A DNA stretch of 64,000 nt from the NCBI GenBank assembly GCA_037957365.1, contig JARHVA010001189.1:2827501-2891500 (forward strand), in the 5' to 3' direction. The stretch is from Torreya grandis. Taxonomy: Eukaryota; Streptophyta; Pinopsida; Cupressales; Taxaceae. The stretch's first letter is position 1. Every line of letters starts with the position of its first letter. The notes beneath the pieces were generated by a model. It was not told the origin of the DNA, searched no databases, and worked only from the letters and a program-made list of their open reading frames with translations. Positions 36,641-47,074 of the stretch are shown here, piece by piece. The position numbers were made by a program, and so were the translations under genes.

Positions 36641-37290
36641 ATTCTCATACTTATGTTTAGCAAAGATATATTCTTAGAGTCTCATAATTTAGCTTTATGA
36701 GTTCCCTATTGCATTGATAAGAAATTTTAACTCATTAATCAGCTTGGAGATTGATATTAGTATAAAGTTAGTTGGGTAGGATTCCATTTTCCTACAATAT
36801 TTATTTCAAAATAACTACTATTTTGGGATGCATCTATTTGTGGCAAGTGTGTGATTGGATGCATTTAAAAGACCCTATTGGGCAATGTTTATAATGCTAA
36901 ACATTATACACTATTTGTTGTTTCCATATTTGTTTAGCATATTAAGACCCATGTTTGGGTAGTGTATTGTGACATAGTCACAACAATTAATGAATTTTAT
37001 TTACATTAACAAATTTGTTTTGCAATTGTATTGGTGATTGTTGTACTTTTTGGTATTTCACTGCCTATAAGATGTGACAGTGGGTAGACAGTTGATGAAT
37101 ATTGTGATATTTATTGGCCATTGTAGGATTGTAATTCATGCCTTATTTTTAGGCCATTTACAGTTTGATTTATGAATTAGTATAAAATTGACATTTTTAT
37201 CATATGCTAGATCTAGGTTTTGTACTTTGATGTGTTGTAGAGAACCATGGAACATTTTAATGTAGACTAGGATTTTGATCACTAAAATCT
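36641..37290 (+). other. L internal 3' region, no gene seen
   Basis: Non-coding in all frames as far as I can read. It leads into the polypurine tract. Confidence 0.5.
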
Positions 37291-37305
37291 CTTAATGGGG
37301 AGGTT
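37291..37305 (+). other. L polypurine tract
   Basis: A purine-rich run around 'aatggggaggt' directly before the right LTR start at 37306. Confidence 0.7.
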
Positions 37306-37795
37306 TGATCTAGGAGGATCCCCATATTTATTTTAAAAGTAAGTCTTCATAATCTAGTTTAGGTTAATATTAGTCAATAGATGGTTAAAGTTGGTCAAAC
37401 TAGAAAAATTGATGGTCATGGAATGTTTCTCAACTAGTTCCATGGTGTAGAGTTCATCAAGAAATTTTTAGTGCATTTTATGGTTTGCAAAATAGATTAT
37501 GTATGTGCAAGTTATGACCAATCAAAGTTATGGTCAAACCTAGTAAAAAGATGATGTGGCAATATGGTCATGTGGTATGGCAAGTATAAACTAACACATG
37601 GCATAATGTGAGTCAATCATTAATGATTGAGAAATGACATTCTCAATACCATTATGTGAAGGAGGCAAAGTCTATTTTTATGGTTTTAAAAATGGTAAAG
37701 GCTTTAATTAAAATCCATGTTAATCCCTTATCTCGTGCATGTGGGATTTTTAAACCATATGAAATACGTTAAAAAAATCATGTCTAGAAAAAGGT

Positions 37796-37860
37796 GGTTG
37801 GGGAGGATCGAACCCCAAACCTTTCATTGTTGTTCCAAGCCTTCGTCATTCCACCATCGA
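37796..37860 (-). other. Second tRNA-like module, L right LTR
   Basis: On the minus strand, GGTGGAATGACGAAGGC resembles an A box. TTGGGGTTCGATCCTCCCCAA forms a T-arm-like hairpin around GGTTCGATCC, an exact B-box core (plus strand 37805-37814). GGTGG and CCACC at its ends can pair like an acceptor stem. It is repeated in the 325-bp duplicate. Confidence 0.45.
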
Positions 37861-37927
37861 TGGAAAATTGAAACCAAAAAAGAGGATATCCTATTTGAAG
37901 AAGATTTGCCATGGATTTTGGAAAGAA

Positions 37928-37984
37928 GGAGATTCAAACCCTACCCACTTGAGTAAAATGATAAGGTCTTCACCAACTGACCTA
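37928..37984 (-). other. First tRNA-like module, L right LTR (repeated at 38253-38309)
   Basis: On the minus strand, AGGTCAGTTGGTGAAGACC (A box-like) and GGTTTGAATCTCC (B box-like), homologous to 34345-34403. Confidence 0.45.
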
Positions 37985-37993
37985 TGGGTTGTG

Positions 37994-38008
37994 ATATATA
38001 TATGTATG

Positions 38009-38043
<35 letters not shown>

Positions 38044-38390
38044 ATACACACATATATATATGTATGTGGGATTTTTAAACCATATGAAATACGTTAAAAA
38101 AATCATGTCTAGAAAAAGGTGGTTGGGGAGGATCGAACCCCAAACCTTTCATTGTTGTTCCAAGCCTTCGTCATTCCACCATCGATGGAAAATTGAAACC
38201 AAAAAAGAGGATATCCTATTTGAAGAAGATTTGCCATGGATTTTGGAAAGAAGGAGATTCAAACCCTACCCACTTGAGTAAAATGATAAGGTCTTCACCA
38301 ACTGACCTATGGGTTGTGATATATATATGTATATATATATATGTATGTATATATATATATGTATATATATATATGTGTGTATATATGTGT

Positions 38391-38431
<41 letters not shown>

Positions 38432-38705
38432 TGTATATATATATATGTATATATATATGTATATATATATATATGTATATGTATATATATATGTATATAT
38501 GTACATATATATATATACATATATATATATACATATATATATGTATATATATATATATATGTACATATATACATATATATATACATATATATATACATAT
38601 ACATATATATATATATATATATACATATATACATATATATATATACATATATATATACATATATACATATATACATATACATATATATATATATACATAC
38701 ATATA

Positions 38706-38748
<43 letters not shown>
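37994..38748. repeat. Long TA/TATG/TACA microsatellite
   Basis: Alternating pyrimidine-purine tract, interrupted only by the second copy of the 325-bp unit. The first half carries interspersed tatg and the second half, after about 38500, carries taca. The two halves are therefore roughly reverse complements and could fold on each other. Open frames across it encode only Tyr-Ile repeats and are not genes. Confidence 0.92.
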
Positions 38749-38750
<2 letters not shown>

Positions 38751-39535
38751 TGATGAACTTCTATTTGAAGTCAGGTTATAAGTAGACTGTGTAGTGGACA
38801 GAAAAGACTAGTTTGTAAAAAACTTAAGTTTTGAAGCACTTAGGTAAATTTTCACTTCTCAGACCAAACTAGGGAAATGTTCTAGATTCTAAGATAATTC
38901 TAACCATATTCTGAGTGTCTTGTTTTGAGTTTGTTTAAGCTATTTTTAAAGGTCTTTTTAGATTATTTTTGGTGAGAAACTATAGGAATGCAAGATTACT
39001 TTTGTGATGAAATGGTGGAAAGTTTGATCATGAGTATCAGGAATTTATAAAAAGTTGTTGCTAAGTTTTATGTAGTCTTAGAGAATCTATTAAACAATTG
39101 TGATATTTTGATCTTGTACTTACAAATCATGTGAATGGATTAGTTTATATTTTAAGTGAACCCAAAGATGTAGCCTAAGTAACGGGTGAACTCCATTACC
39201 AATTTTCTTGTAGTGGGTAACTTTTATGTTTTGCATTATTTTTTACAATTTTGATTTCATTAATTTGATCAATCTAGAATGCATAATTACTTAAATATGA
39301 AAATTTAATGGAGAATTGGTTATTTCAGGTTTAGAAATAGGTTGAATGTTTTATGAATGAATTTATAACTTACATCATTCAATGATCAAATCCACTAGTG
39401 ATCAACCTTGATAAACACTATTGTAAGGTCAAACTTGTTTAAATTCCTTGATTATTTAAAAAATATGAATTTTTGATATAAATATACATTAATAAACTTT
39501 TTGTACATGGAAAATAGTGTAGATTTTATAGATCA

Positions 39536-39540
39536 TATGA
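39536..39540 (+). repeat. Right TSD of L (tatga)
   Basis: Identical to 33692-33696. Confidence 0.9.
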
Positions 39541-40193
39541 TAAGCCTAGAGGGCAGGAAAAATTTGCAAGTGCCAATTACGACCAACATCATTCACAATC
39601 TTCTTTAGGATTGTGATAATGGTTTTTTTAGACATATCATCTTGATCATTGACTTATAGCTTATATGGTGTGGATTTATTATGTTTTATTTTGAACATGG
39701 TGAAATGAGATTTAACATCCTAGTTTACAAATGATCTACCATTATCGGATATAATACAAGATGGGACACCATATTGATAGATGATATGGTAATGGATAAA
39801 TTTAAAAATCTACTTATCAGTGATGTAAATAAGAGGAATGGCCTCAATCCAATTATTAAAATACTTAGTAGTAGTGAGAATGTGTTTGTGGCCATCAGAG
39901 GAGGTGGGGTTTATTTTCTTGACAAGATCGAGACCCCATGTAGAGAATGACCATGGTGTAGTGATCAGTTATAGCGGCAAAGAAGGTGCATGTATCAAAT
40001 TACAATGCTATTGGAAAGAAATACACTTCTTGACATTATTAAAAGCATTTGTTTCCATCTTGGGCCAATAGTATCCTATTATGAAGAGTTTCTTGGCTAA
40101 GACAACACCACTGGTGTGGGCCCCACACATTCCTTTGTGAACCTCCTTAAGTACTAACTTAGATTCTCCCAAAGATAAACAATGAAGAAACAT
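39541..40193 (-). pseudogene. J integrase, zinc domain and catalytic core
   Basis: The minus-strand reading from 40193 shows the H2C2 domain (EVHKGMCGAHTSG, GYYWPKM, then KKC). The core keeps ISDNGRSF, the second catalytic Asp, near 39750; the position of the catalytic Glu reads Asp in NDQDDMSKK. Reading stops at 39541 in the middle of an A-L-x-A-Y motif, where L is inserted, and continues at 33691. Confidence 0.82.
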
Positions 40194-41760
40194 TCCATCA
40201 TAGACCTTATGATAAAGTATGTTTCCAATGAGGGTATAATGAGATAGGTGATGGAGGAATATTTTTTGGTGATTGTGTGAAAGGTTGGGAGGAAAGACTT
40301 GGTCATGGAAATAGTTATAAATGTTTTGGAACCAAGGTAGTTTAGGTGGGGGATTGAGACCAACAATTATGCATACCCTTTATAAATATGGAACTATAAG
40401 AGCAAGCTATAGAATATTTTCAATAATAAATTGATACTCTCTAACACTACTAAAAATTTATACCATGGACCTAACTATTTCCATTACATCAACTGATCTA
40501 TTATTGGCCTGTGGTACTTGTTCAAACTATAGGGACTTGAGTTGGGACTTGAGATTATCCACAATGTGCTTGTAGGGTACAATATTGTCATCTTGAGTCT
40601 AATATTAATTTGTGGTCTGATTAATGATCAATTAAGAATCCCCATATATCATTAATTGAATATCCCATTGTATATCCCATAGATTGAATCTTTCCCTATA
40701 GGTTGTGAAGTTGTTTTAGATTAGAAGATGGAGGCATTTCCATGATGGCATTAACCTTAGTAGGATATACTTTAATATTTATTTGTGATAAAATGAATCC
40801 TAAATTTTTTACCAAAGTGATTCCAATGACACTTATTAGGATTGAGATGAACCTTACACTCATAAAGTCTCTCAAATATTCTTTGTAGAACATCAGGATG
40901 TTCGACATGTCTTTTTTATTTTAATAGAATAATATCAACGTAGTCATAACAAATAACATGCATCATGTTATGGAATATGATAGTCATATCATGTTGATAT
41001 GTGGCACCAGCATTCTCCAAGCCAAAAGGCATGACTTGGTAAAAAAAAATCCCCATAGTGTGGTGAATGAAGTTTTGTGCTAGTCCTCTTGAGTTATCTT
41101 GATCTGATTGTATCCTAATAATTTGTCCATGAGGGAAAATATCTCATACCCAAAAATAGAGTTGAGAATCATATTGATGTTAAGTAGAGGGAAATCATAT
41201 TAAGTATATTCTTTGTTGATATCTTGAAAATTAGTATAGATGTGTATGCCCTATGGCTTTTTGCTTATTAAGACTATGTTTGATATCCATTTGGAATAGT
41301 ATAATGGTCTGATGAAGCTAGCTCCCAATAGTTTGTCCATCTCCTTTATGAAAAGAGTGATGCATGGATGCATCTTTCTCAAGTTTTGCTTGACTAGCTT
41401 ACAATTGGATGTACAACAAGGTGATGAAAAACCAAGTCAAGGTCTAGGATTGGCATGTCAGAATAAGCCCATGCAAAGATGTCAATAAAATACCTTAGAA
41501 TAGTGATAATGTAGTCAAGTTAATCATCAGTGAGGTATGCTCTAAGATAATGTTTTTTGGGATATTCATAAGTTTCTAGGTTCACTTTAATGGTTATTTA
41601 TACAAGGAACATAGAACCATACTCTATAATAGTGGCAAATATTTGATCTTGATCATATTCTTCTAATTTATATTCTAGTTGTTCCTCCCAAAGCTTAGGA
41701 TAATGAGATGAATTTGATTCTACTAGTTTAGGTAGTGGTTAATTGGAAAAAATATTTGAA
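40194..41760 (-). pseudogene. J reverse transcriptase and shortened RNase H
   Basis: The minus strand shows FSLMDKLLGYNQIKI (catalytic Asp at 41125-41127), a degraded FGL stretch near 41030, and the active site at 40931-40945, which reads YVDI instead of YVDD. LNPNKC and MPPSSNLKQL follow, to about 40700. Only a few residues later comes IYGDSQLIINQI of RNase H, so most of the connection and the first RNase H part are deleted near 40690. A stretch with PKLPWF leads into the integrase zinc domain. Inactive. Confidence 0.82.
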
Positions 41761-41903
41761 AATTTTAGAACAAGATGCTTAAAGACTATGCTATTCAAAT
41801 GTGATACTGATACTAGCTATAGAGATAGGACTTGGTGGACACTATGCTTCCTTTGGAGATGAACAAACTTCCCCATCCAGGAGTGCCTAAAACAAGATTT
41901 CAC

Positions 41904-42620
41904 TCATGGGGTTGTCTTTATTTTTAATTTTTCCTTGATCAATGAGCACCTCAAATAGGTTTTTTCCCAAAGATATTGATGTGTTATCTTTTTTATGACC
42001 AATAAAGTTTCTTTGCTCTCCAAATTAGGTGATAGAGTCCAAAGATAAGTCAAATCCTTGTTTGTGATCACCAATTTGTAACCCATCTTTGAGTTCCATG
42101 TATTCATAAATATATTCCTCATTCTAAAATTCATTGAGATGTATAATTTTTTTTGGGTCCCAATCAATGAGTTTGAGATGACAAAGGTCAATTGGATAAT
42201 ATGTTGTAATGGTCATATAGAGTTAGAGTCAAATAGGTTAGTGTCAGCTAGCTCATTATAAGTACTATAATGGGATGTCACATCACTACTAAGAGTCTCA
42301 TCACTAGTCAATTCAAAAGAATCAATATCAAAATAAATGGGGTCACCCATAGATAATATAAATCTAAGACCTTAACTCATAGTAGACTTACCAACTAACA
42401 ATGGTTTCAAGATACCTTACCCTCATTGCCCTAAGCCTTTACCTATATAATCCAAGTTATCCATAATCTGATTAGGGATAGGTTACTTGGGATTATAAAA
42501 ATAATTAGAAATGATATTATAATATAAATGATCTCCTTCATTAAATTATTTTTTATTTTGATTTGGTGAAGTTACTAGTACAAATACCATTGGTGGTTTC
42601 TACGTGTCTTTCTTCTTTTA
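41904..42620 (-). pseudogene. J pol linker with G-patch-like segment
   Basis: The minus-strand reading includes a GKGLG motif near 42440, then GDPIYFDIDSFELTSDETL and a long segment (longest open piece 41904-42191) with FVISNSLIGTQKKLYISMNF and LRTLSP-like motifs. These segments normally lie between protease and RT in one group of plant Ty3/gypsy polyproteins. The reading is lost at 42637, where H begins. Confidence 0.65.
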
Positions 42621-42637
42621 CCAAATCATGTTGGGCA

Positions 42638-43685
42638 TGTTGACTATTTTGAACACAAGTCAAAATAGGTCAGCCACATATAAAGTAAAAATTGATATAA
42701 GTGTCTTATAGAGTGTAAAATGGTGTACCATGGTCCTATTAAAGTCATTTAATGTGTCATTATCCTTGATCATATTCATTTTTATCCCTTAGTGTCATTA
42801 CATGTCATACAGGGTCATTTTGAGTAATTTAATGAGTTGTATAATTTATTAGGAATTTAAGTGTTTAAAAGTGTGTAAAAGTGTTATTAAACATGTATTA
42901 TTTCAAGGAGAGTTATTTATTATTATTTTAACTAAAAAATAAAAAGTTCTACATTGAAATTAAGAGAAACAGTTGAAAAAAGAAGAGTTTTAGTGGTTGT
43001 ATGGACTATACAATAGTGTGGCACATGTGGTAGCTCTAGAGTGACCCTTAATATCCAAAAATTTACAAATTTAGTTTTTTTTTAAAATATCAAAATTTAT
43101 TTAAATTGGTTTACCTTCCCCATCACTCTCTTGACAAGTCAAGGTTAGTCAACTAGTTTCCTTTGTATACATATAAGATAAGTAGATCTAGTGGGAGTAC
43201 TTTTGGCAAATGTTAAAAATATTAATGGTATCTCATTACATTGAATTAGTTTGAATATTTATGTATTATAATTCATGAACCATATATATGAATGATAGTG
43301 ACTCAAAACTATCTTCACTTTCCCAACACTTACATGCTTTCTCAATTATTTGTTCAATGTAGTCTTTCTAACCTTTGTGTGTTTGTTAACAAAACATGTT
43401 ATTCACTTCCATGCTGTTTTCATCTTGATTTTCATGTGTAGAGAATGATACTATAGTAAAAAAAATCCTCATGGTATTTGGAATGACTACCATTGAAGTC
43501 TACAAATGTTATTTCACAAGTTGTTTATTTTATTCTCAATCAATGGTTTTTAATCAAAAATGCACCTATGTTCAACATATCAAACAATGGAAGGTATTTT
43601 ATCCATGGAAAGTTTGATTTTGGAAGGTATTAAGGTTTTTAGAGGTGAGATTTTTGAATTATGAATAAGGACTAATCAAATTTTT
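42638..43685 (+). repeat. H direct repeat, left copy
   Basis: Aligns with 49377-50425 over about 1.05 kb, for example 'gtgtaccatgg', 'cttgatcatattcattttta' and 'gaatgactaccattgaagtc'. Similarity stops abruptly after 'aatcaaa'. Confidence 0.85.
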
Positions 43686-46600
43686 GACATATATAGCCAG
43701 ATACAATCATCTCTGAGTATGCACAGACTATGGAGGAATCATCTAAAACCCTAAAAGACTAGTTTCATTTATTCCATGACTTGAATGATGTTTCTCAAGT
43801 CATATAGAGTAATATTAATAATCCTAGACTAGTATAAGTAATGTTTGTAGGTGTAAGATGGATAAAAGTTACTTAACAGATTATTTACCTTAATATCTTT
43901 GAGTAAGGGATTTGACATCAGATTTTAAGTCTGGTTGGTGAGGTTTCTTGAGATTGGAATAAGTCTAACTAATTTAATCTAGTAGCCTGAGCCTAGAAGT
44001 CACTTATTATCATGAATAGAAGTGGTTAGATAATTATGAAGTGAGGATTGAGTATCTTCCAACTCATACCAATTTTTATTAAAGACGCTCAATGTAAACA
44101 TAGTGTTTTCAACCAAAAGTGAACCTAAAACTACAAACTTCTAGTGCATTGATAGATAGAGATAAGAGTATGATCTACAGACATAGGTGAGTGATTTTAA
44201 GTATTGAATGGTCTTGATTACCTCAAATTAAGGTAGAGGGATAAGATTTTTTTTTTAACACTAATGAGTACTTACAAGTCTCATAACCTGCTTAGAATGT
44301 GCACTTACAATTTGAATGCTTACATTGCAGACTAGCCCAAGCAACAAAGATGCTAGTTAGATAATGGATAGAGGTATGGAATATAATTATTCTAATGAAA
44401 TCAAAGGAATTAAATTAAATTTAAATTTATTATCAAATAGTGATAAGTACTTACAGGATCACATTGACCTCCCTCACTGACACTTATAGGTGACATCATC
44501 AAAGCATTCTGTAAACTATGTCTAGCTCATGTGAGATGCATGTTTAGAAATTTTCTAAGGGTATAAGTTGGAATAATCATGTTGACACATCTTAAAAATT
44601 TAATATTAAATATTTATAAGGTAATTATATGATAAGGAATAAAGGAAGGGAATGTGTTTGAAACTCTACACACAACCAACTAAATCTACATAGTTAAAAT
44701 CCTAATGCGGTAGTCTTGAAGAGTTTGAAGTGTATAAGGTGTTAGAAACATATCTAAGGCTTGAAAATTTATGAAAATGGTATCCATGACCTAAAAAATC
44801 TCTACACACCCTTATTTGAGTTAGATAGATAGGGGAGATGCTCTGTATTCTATCTTAGATAGAGAGCACTATTTAAGCAAGACATTTACAGACCTAACAT
44901 GTGAGGAGCAAAATAATGGATGAGATAATATTAGATACATGGTGGGATGTTTTATAAGGTTTATTATAAGATAAAAAGATATTGAGGATGCCACTATGGA
45001 TATTAGAGACCTATAGATGGTCAAATACTCAATCAAGCATTGTTAGGCCTAATAGGCTTAATACTAGGTCTATACCTTAGTGACATCCAATTACAATCAT
45101 ATGAATACATAGACCTACAAATTTTTTTGGGTAAATTAAGGAGAGAATACAAATTTGGTAACATCCATTGTTCTATAGAGAATAAGGTAGAGTTTATAAT
45201 TGAGGCCTATTTTATTCACAAACCTATTTAAAATACATGTATTAAACTTAAAGACTAAATTTTTATGCTCAAACCAGTTTAAAAATTATGAATGAGACTC
45301 TAAAGAGTTTGGGATGGTTTAAGAGGGTCCCTAACTCAATCCAAGTGGGTTTTTTTAGAGTTTCAATGTCAAGATTTTATGAACAAAACTTAACAGTCTA
45401 AGGCACTCAAAACCCTCATTCTGACTCGATGGTGAAGACATGAAATATTTTTCATCCAAAGAGAGTTAATTGGTCTTAAAATTATCTTTAAAATCTATAT
45501 AACTCTTCTAGGCTCCTCATTAACTATTTAATCTGTACTATCTCTTCTATGAACAACCCTAACTCAAGGTTTTATACAAGATTTGAAGTGTTTTACAAAT
45601 GCAAAGGTAGATGGTTGAGTGAGAGTCATTGAATAAGATGATTTTGGAATTTTTTTAACTCATTATAATTAATTATCATCACATAAAATCATGTAAACCT
45701 CTATTCTAGTCCATTCATCATAGGTAGTCTAAATGAGAATAATGAGAAGGCATATGACTATCAAGTTTAAGAAGTGAGAAGTGTTGTAGTGAGTTTTTTA
45801 GAGGTCTATATGAGTAAATAAGTGGAAAAAATGTATTATAAATGTGTTTAAAACCTATAAAACACGTTTCCATAAGTAACTATAGGCACTTTAAATGACA
45901 AGTATGATGACAAGTTGAGGACAATTAATGAGTGACTGCTAGTGAGTGAGCACAAGTGTTAAGAAGATGACCATCAACTAGTGAAACATATACAGGTTAT
46001 TACTATCAATATTAAACCTTTTCATGATAGTTATAATGTGTATAAAGTCCCTATGGTAGTTTCAAGTATTAAATGGAAGTCTTTGTCATGATGGCAGTTT
46101 TAAGAAGGAAGATCAAGAGTTTTTATGCCATTTTGAGGGAAGATGATATATTTTTGATGGACACCTATCTAAAATGACTTCTTGACCTCTTTTACACCTA
46201 ATTAGCTTTATTTTTAACTAGTTCATGTAGATTGACACTTGGATAGGTGACTCTTCCACTTATTTTCTTCTCTCTCTTCCCACTTACTCTATAAATGCAT
46301 GCCTTTTTAGCAATTGTAAGTAGTATAAACCTAGTATGGAAAAGCCCTAGTGGTTTGGCACCTTGTTTTATCCTTTGAATAGACATCTGAAGTTGATTTT
46401 AGATCTATCATCTCTTTCCTAAGTGGGTTAAGTGGTGTATGTGGTTGTTAAGTGATGAACATGCTCTCCTTGATTCCATACTACCCTTTGCATGTTTTGT
46501 GTAAGGATATCACTTATAATAGGTCTTATAAAGTGTATATGTTTATTGAGTGTATCTTGAAGTGTGAGAGGAATGAGCAAAGTCTGGTATTTGACCTTAT

Positions 46601-47063
46601 TTTCACCCACCTCTAGATGTGCATAGAAATTTGCCTCTATAATAAATACTAATGTTAGAAGGATATATAATTGAGGTTATTTTTGGAAATTTTCATTCTT
46701 AGTGTATATAAAAGTGTGCTTATGGACTGATATTTTTATGTATCACCTCACTAGTATAGGTTTAATTTCTTTCCTTTTCACCCCAAGTGATTGTTTTAGT
46801 GTAGTGTGTGATCTCAAGATATAAATTTATGGAGTTAACTCTTTAACCTAAAGGTTTACCTTAGCTATAGGCAACCCACAGGCCTAGAGGTATTCCAATA
46901 TTTCCCAAATCTTAGATTAGGATTAAAGAACCATCTCTAGGGTGAAATATTTGGTGACAATAATCCTATCATGCCTAGTGGGACCAAAGTCTAAAAGATT
47001 GGGAAGATTTTTGGTGTGTCTTTCCTCTTATAAGCTTTTACAAGCATTCAAATAAGTACCAAT
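43686..47063 (+). other. Non-coding region of H, possible LTR continuation
   Basis: No protein-like reading is seen; short open frames lack recognisable motifs. A TATA box lies at 46290 and a primer-like site just beyond the end at 47064, as expected for the 3' part of a long LTR. Confidence 0.45.
46290..46296 (+). promoter_or_regulatory. Candidate TATA box (tataaat)
   Basis: 'ctctataaatgcatgcc' follows a pyrimidine-rich 'tcttctctctcttccc' stretch, a typical plant promoter context. It is isolated from any host gene. Confidence 0.4.
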
Positions 47064-47074
47064 GGTGACTCTGA
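47064..47074 (+). other. Primer-binding-site-like tggtgactctg
   Basis: One transition from TGGCGACTCTG, the start of a primer-site class in plant Ty3/gypsy elements. It lies directly before the Gag-like reading. Downstream bases do not match, so this is weak. Confidence 0.4.

Larger units (their letters stand above)
37739..38331. repeat. 325-bp tandem duplication, copies apparently identical
   Basis: 'atgtgggatttttaaacc...' starts at 37739 and again at 38064. I compared the non-microsatellite part of both copies base by base and saw no difference, in a region where LTR pairs differ at many sites. The event is very recent, or it reflects an assembly or replication-slippage artefact next to the microsatellite. 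Confidence 0.85.
33697..39535 (+). mobile_element. L: RT-less LTR element encoding a G-patch / zinc-knuckle protein
   Basis: LTRs 33697-35236 and 37306-39535, starting tgatct and ending agatca (ggatta in the left copy), a perfect 5-bp TSD (tatga), an initiator-Met-type primer site and a polypurine tract. The internal 2.07 kb encodes one degraded Gag-like protein and no protease, RT, RNase H or integrase that I can find. It is inserted into the integrase of J, so it is younger than J. The right LTR is about 700 bp longer, mainly from a microsatellite and a 325-bp duplication. Confidence 0.88.
37306..39535 (+). repeat. L right LTR, expanded
   Basis: 2230 bp against 1540 bp in the left copy. 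It contains a 325-bp tandem duplication and a long TA/TG/CA microsatellite and ends agatca before the tatga TSD. Confidence 0.88.
33183..42637 (-). mobile_element. J: minus-strand Ty3/gypsy pol remnant split by L
   Basis: In minus-strand order: a G-patch-type linker (about 42500), RT, a shortened RNase H, the integrase zinc domain and core, then, after the L insertion, the integrase C-terminal region. A purine run on the minus strand ('acttgggggaaaa', near 33193) may be its polypurine tract. The 5' LTR, gag and protease are not found on this strand to the right; the element stops where H begins at 42638. Confidence 0.8.

Noticed and set aside
38193..38785. Overlapping open frames of 130-190 residues on both strands
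   Set aside because: They are translations of the TA/TG microsatellite (Tyr-Ile-Met repeats) and are open in nearly every frame for that reason.
44267..44454. Two GTAAGTACT sequences on the minus strand (44267-44275 and 44446-44454) resembling splice donors
   Set aside because: No coding signal or matching acceptor supports exons here; the motifs may reflect a small local duplication.
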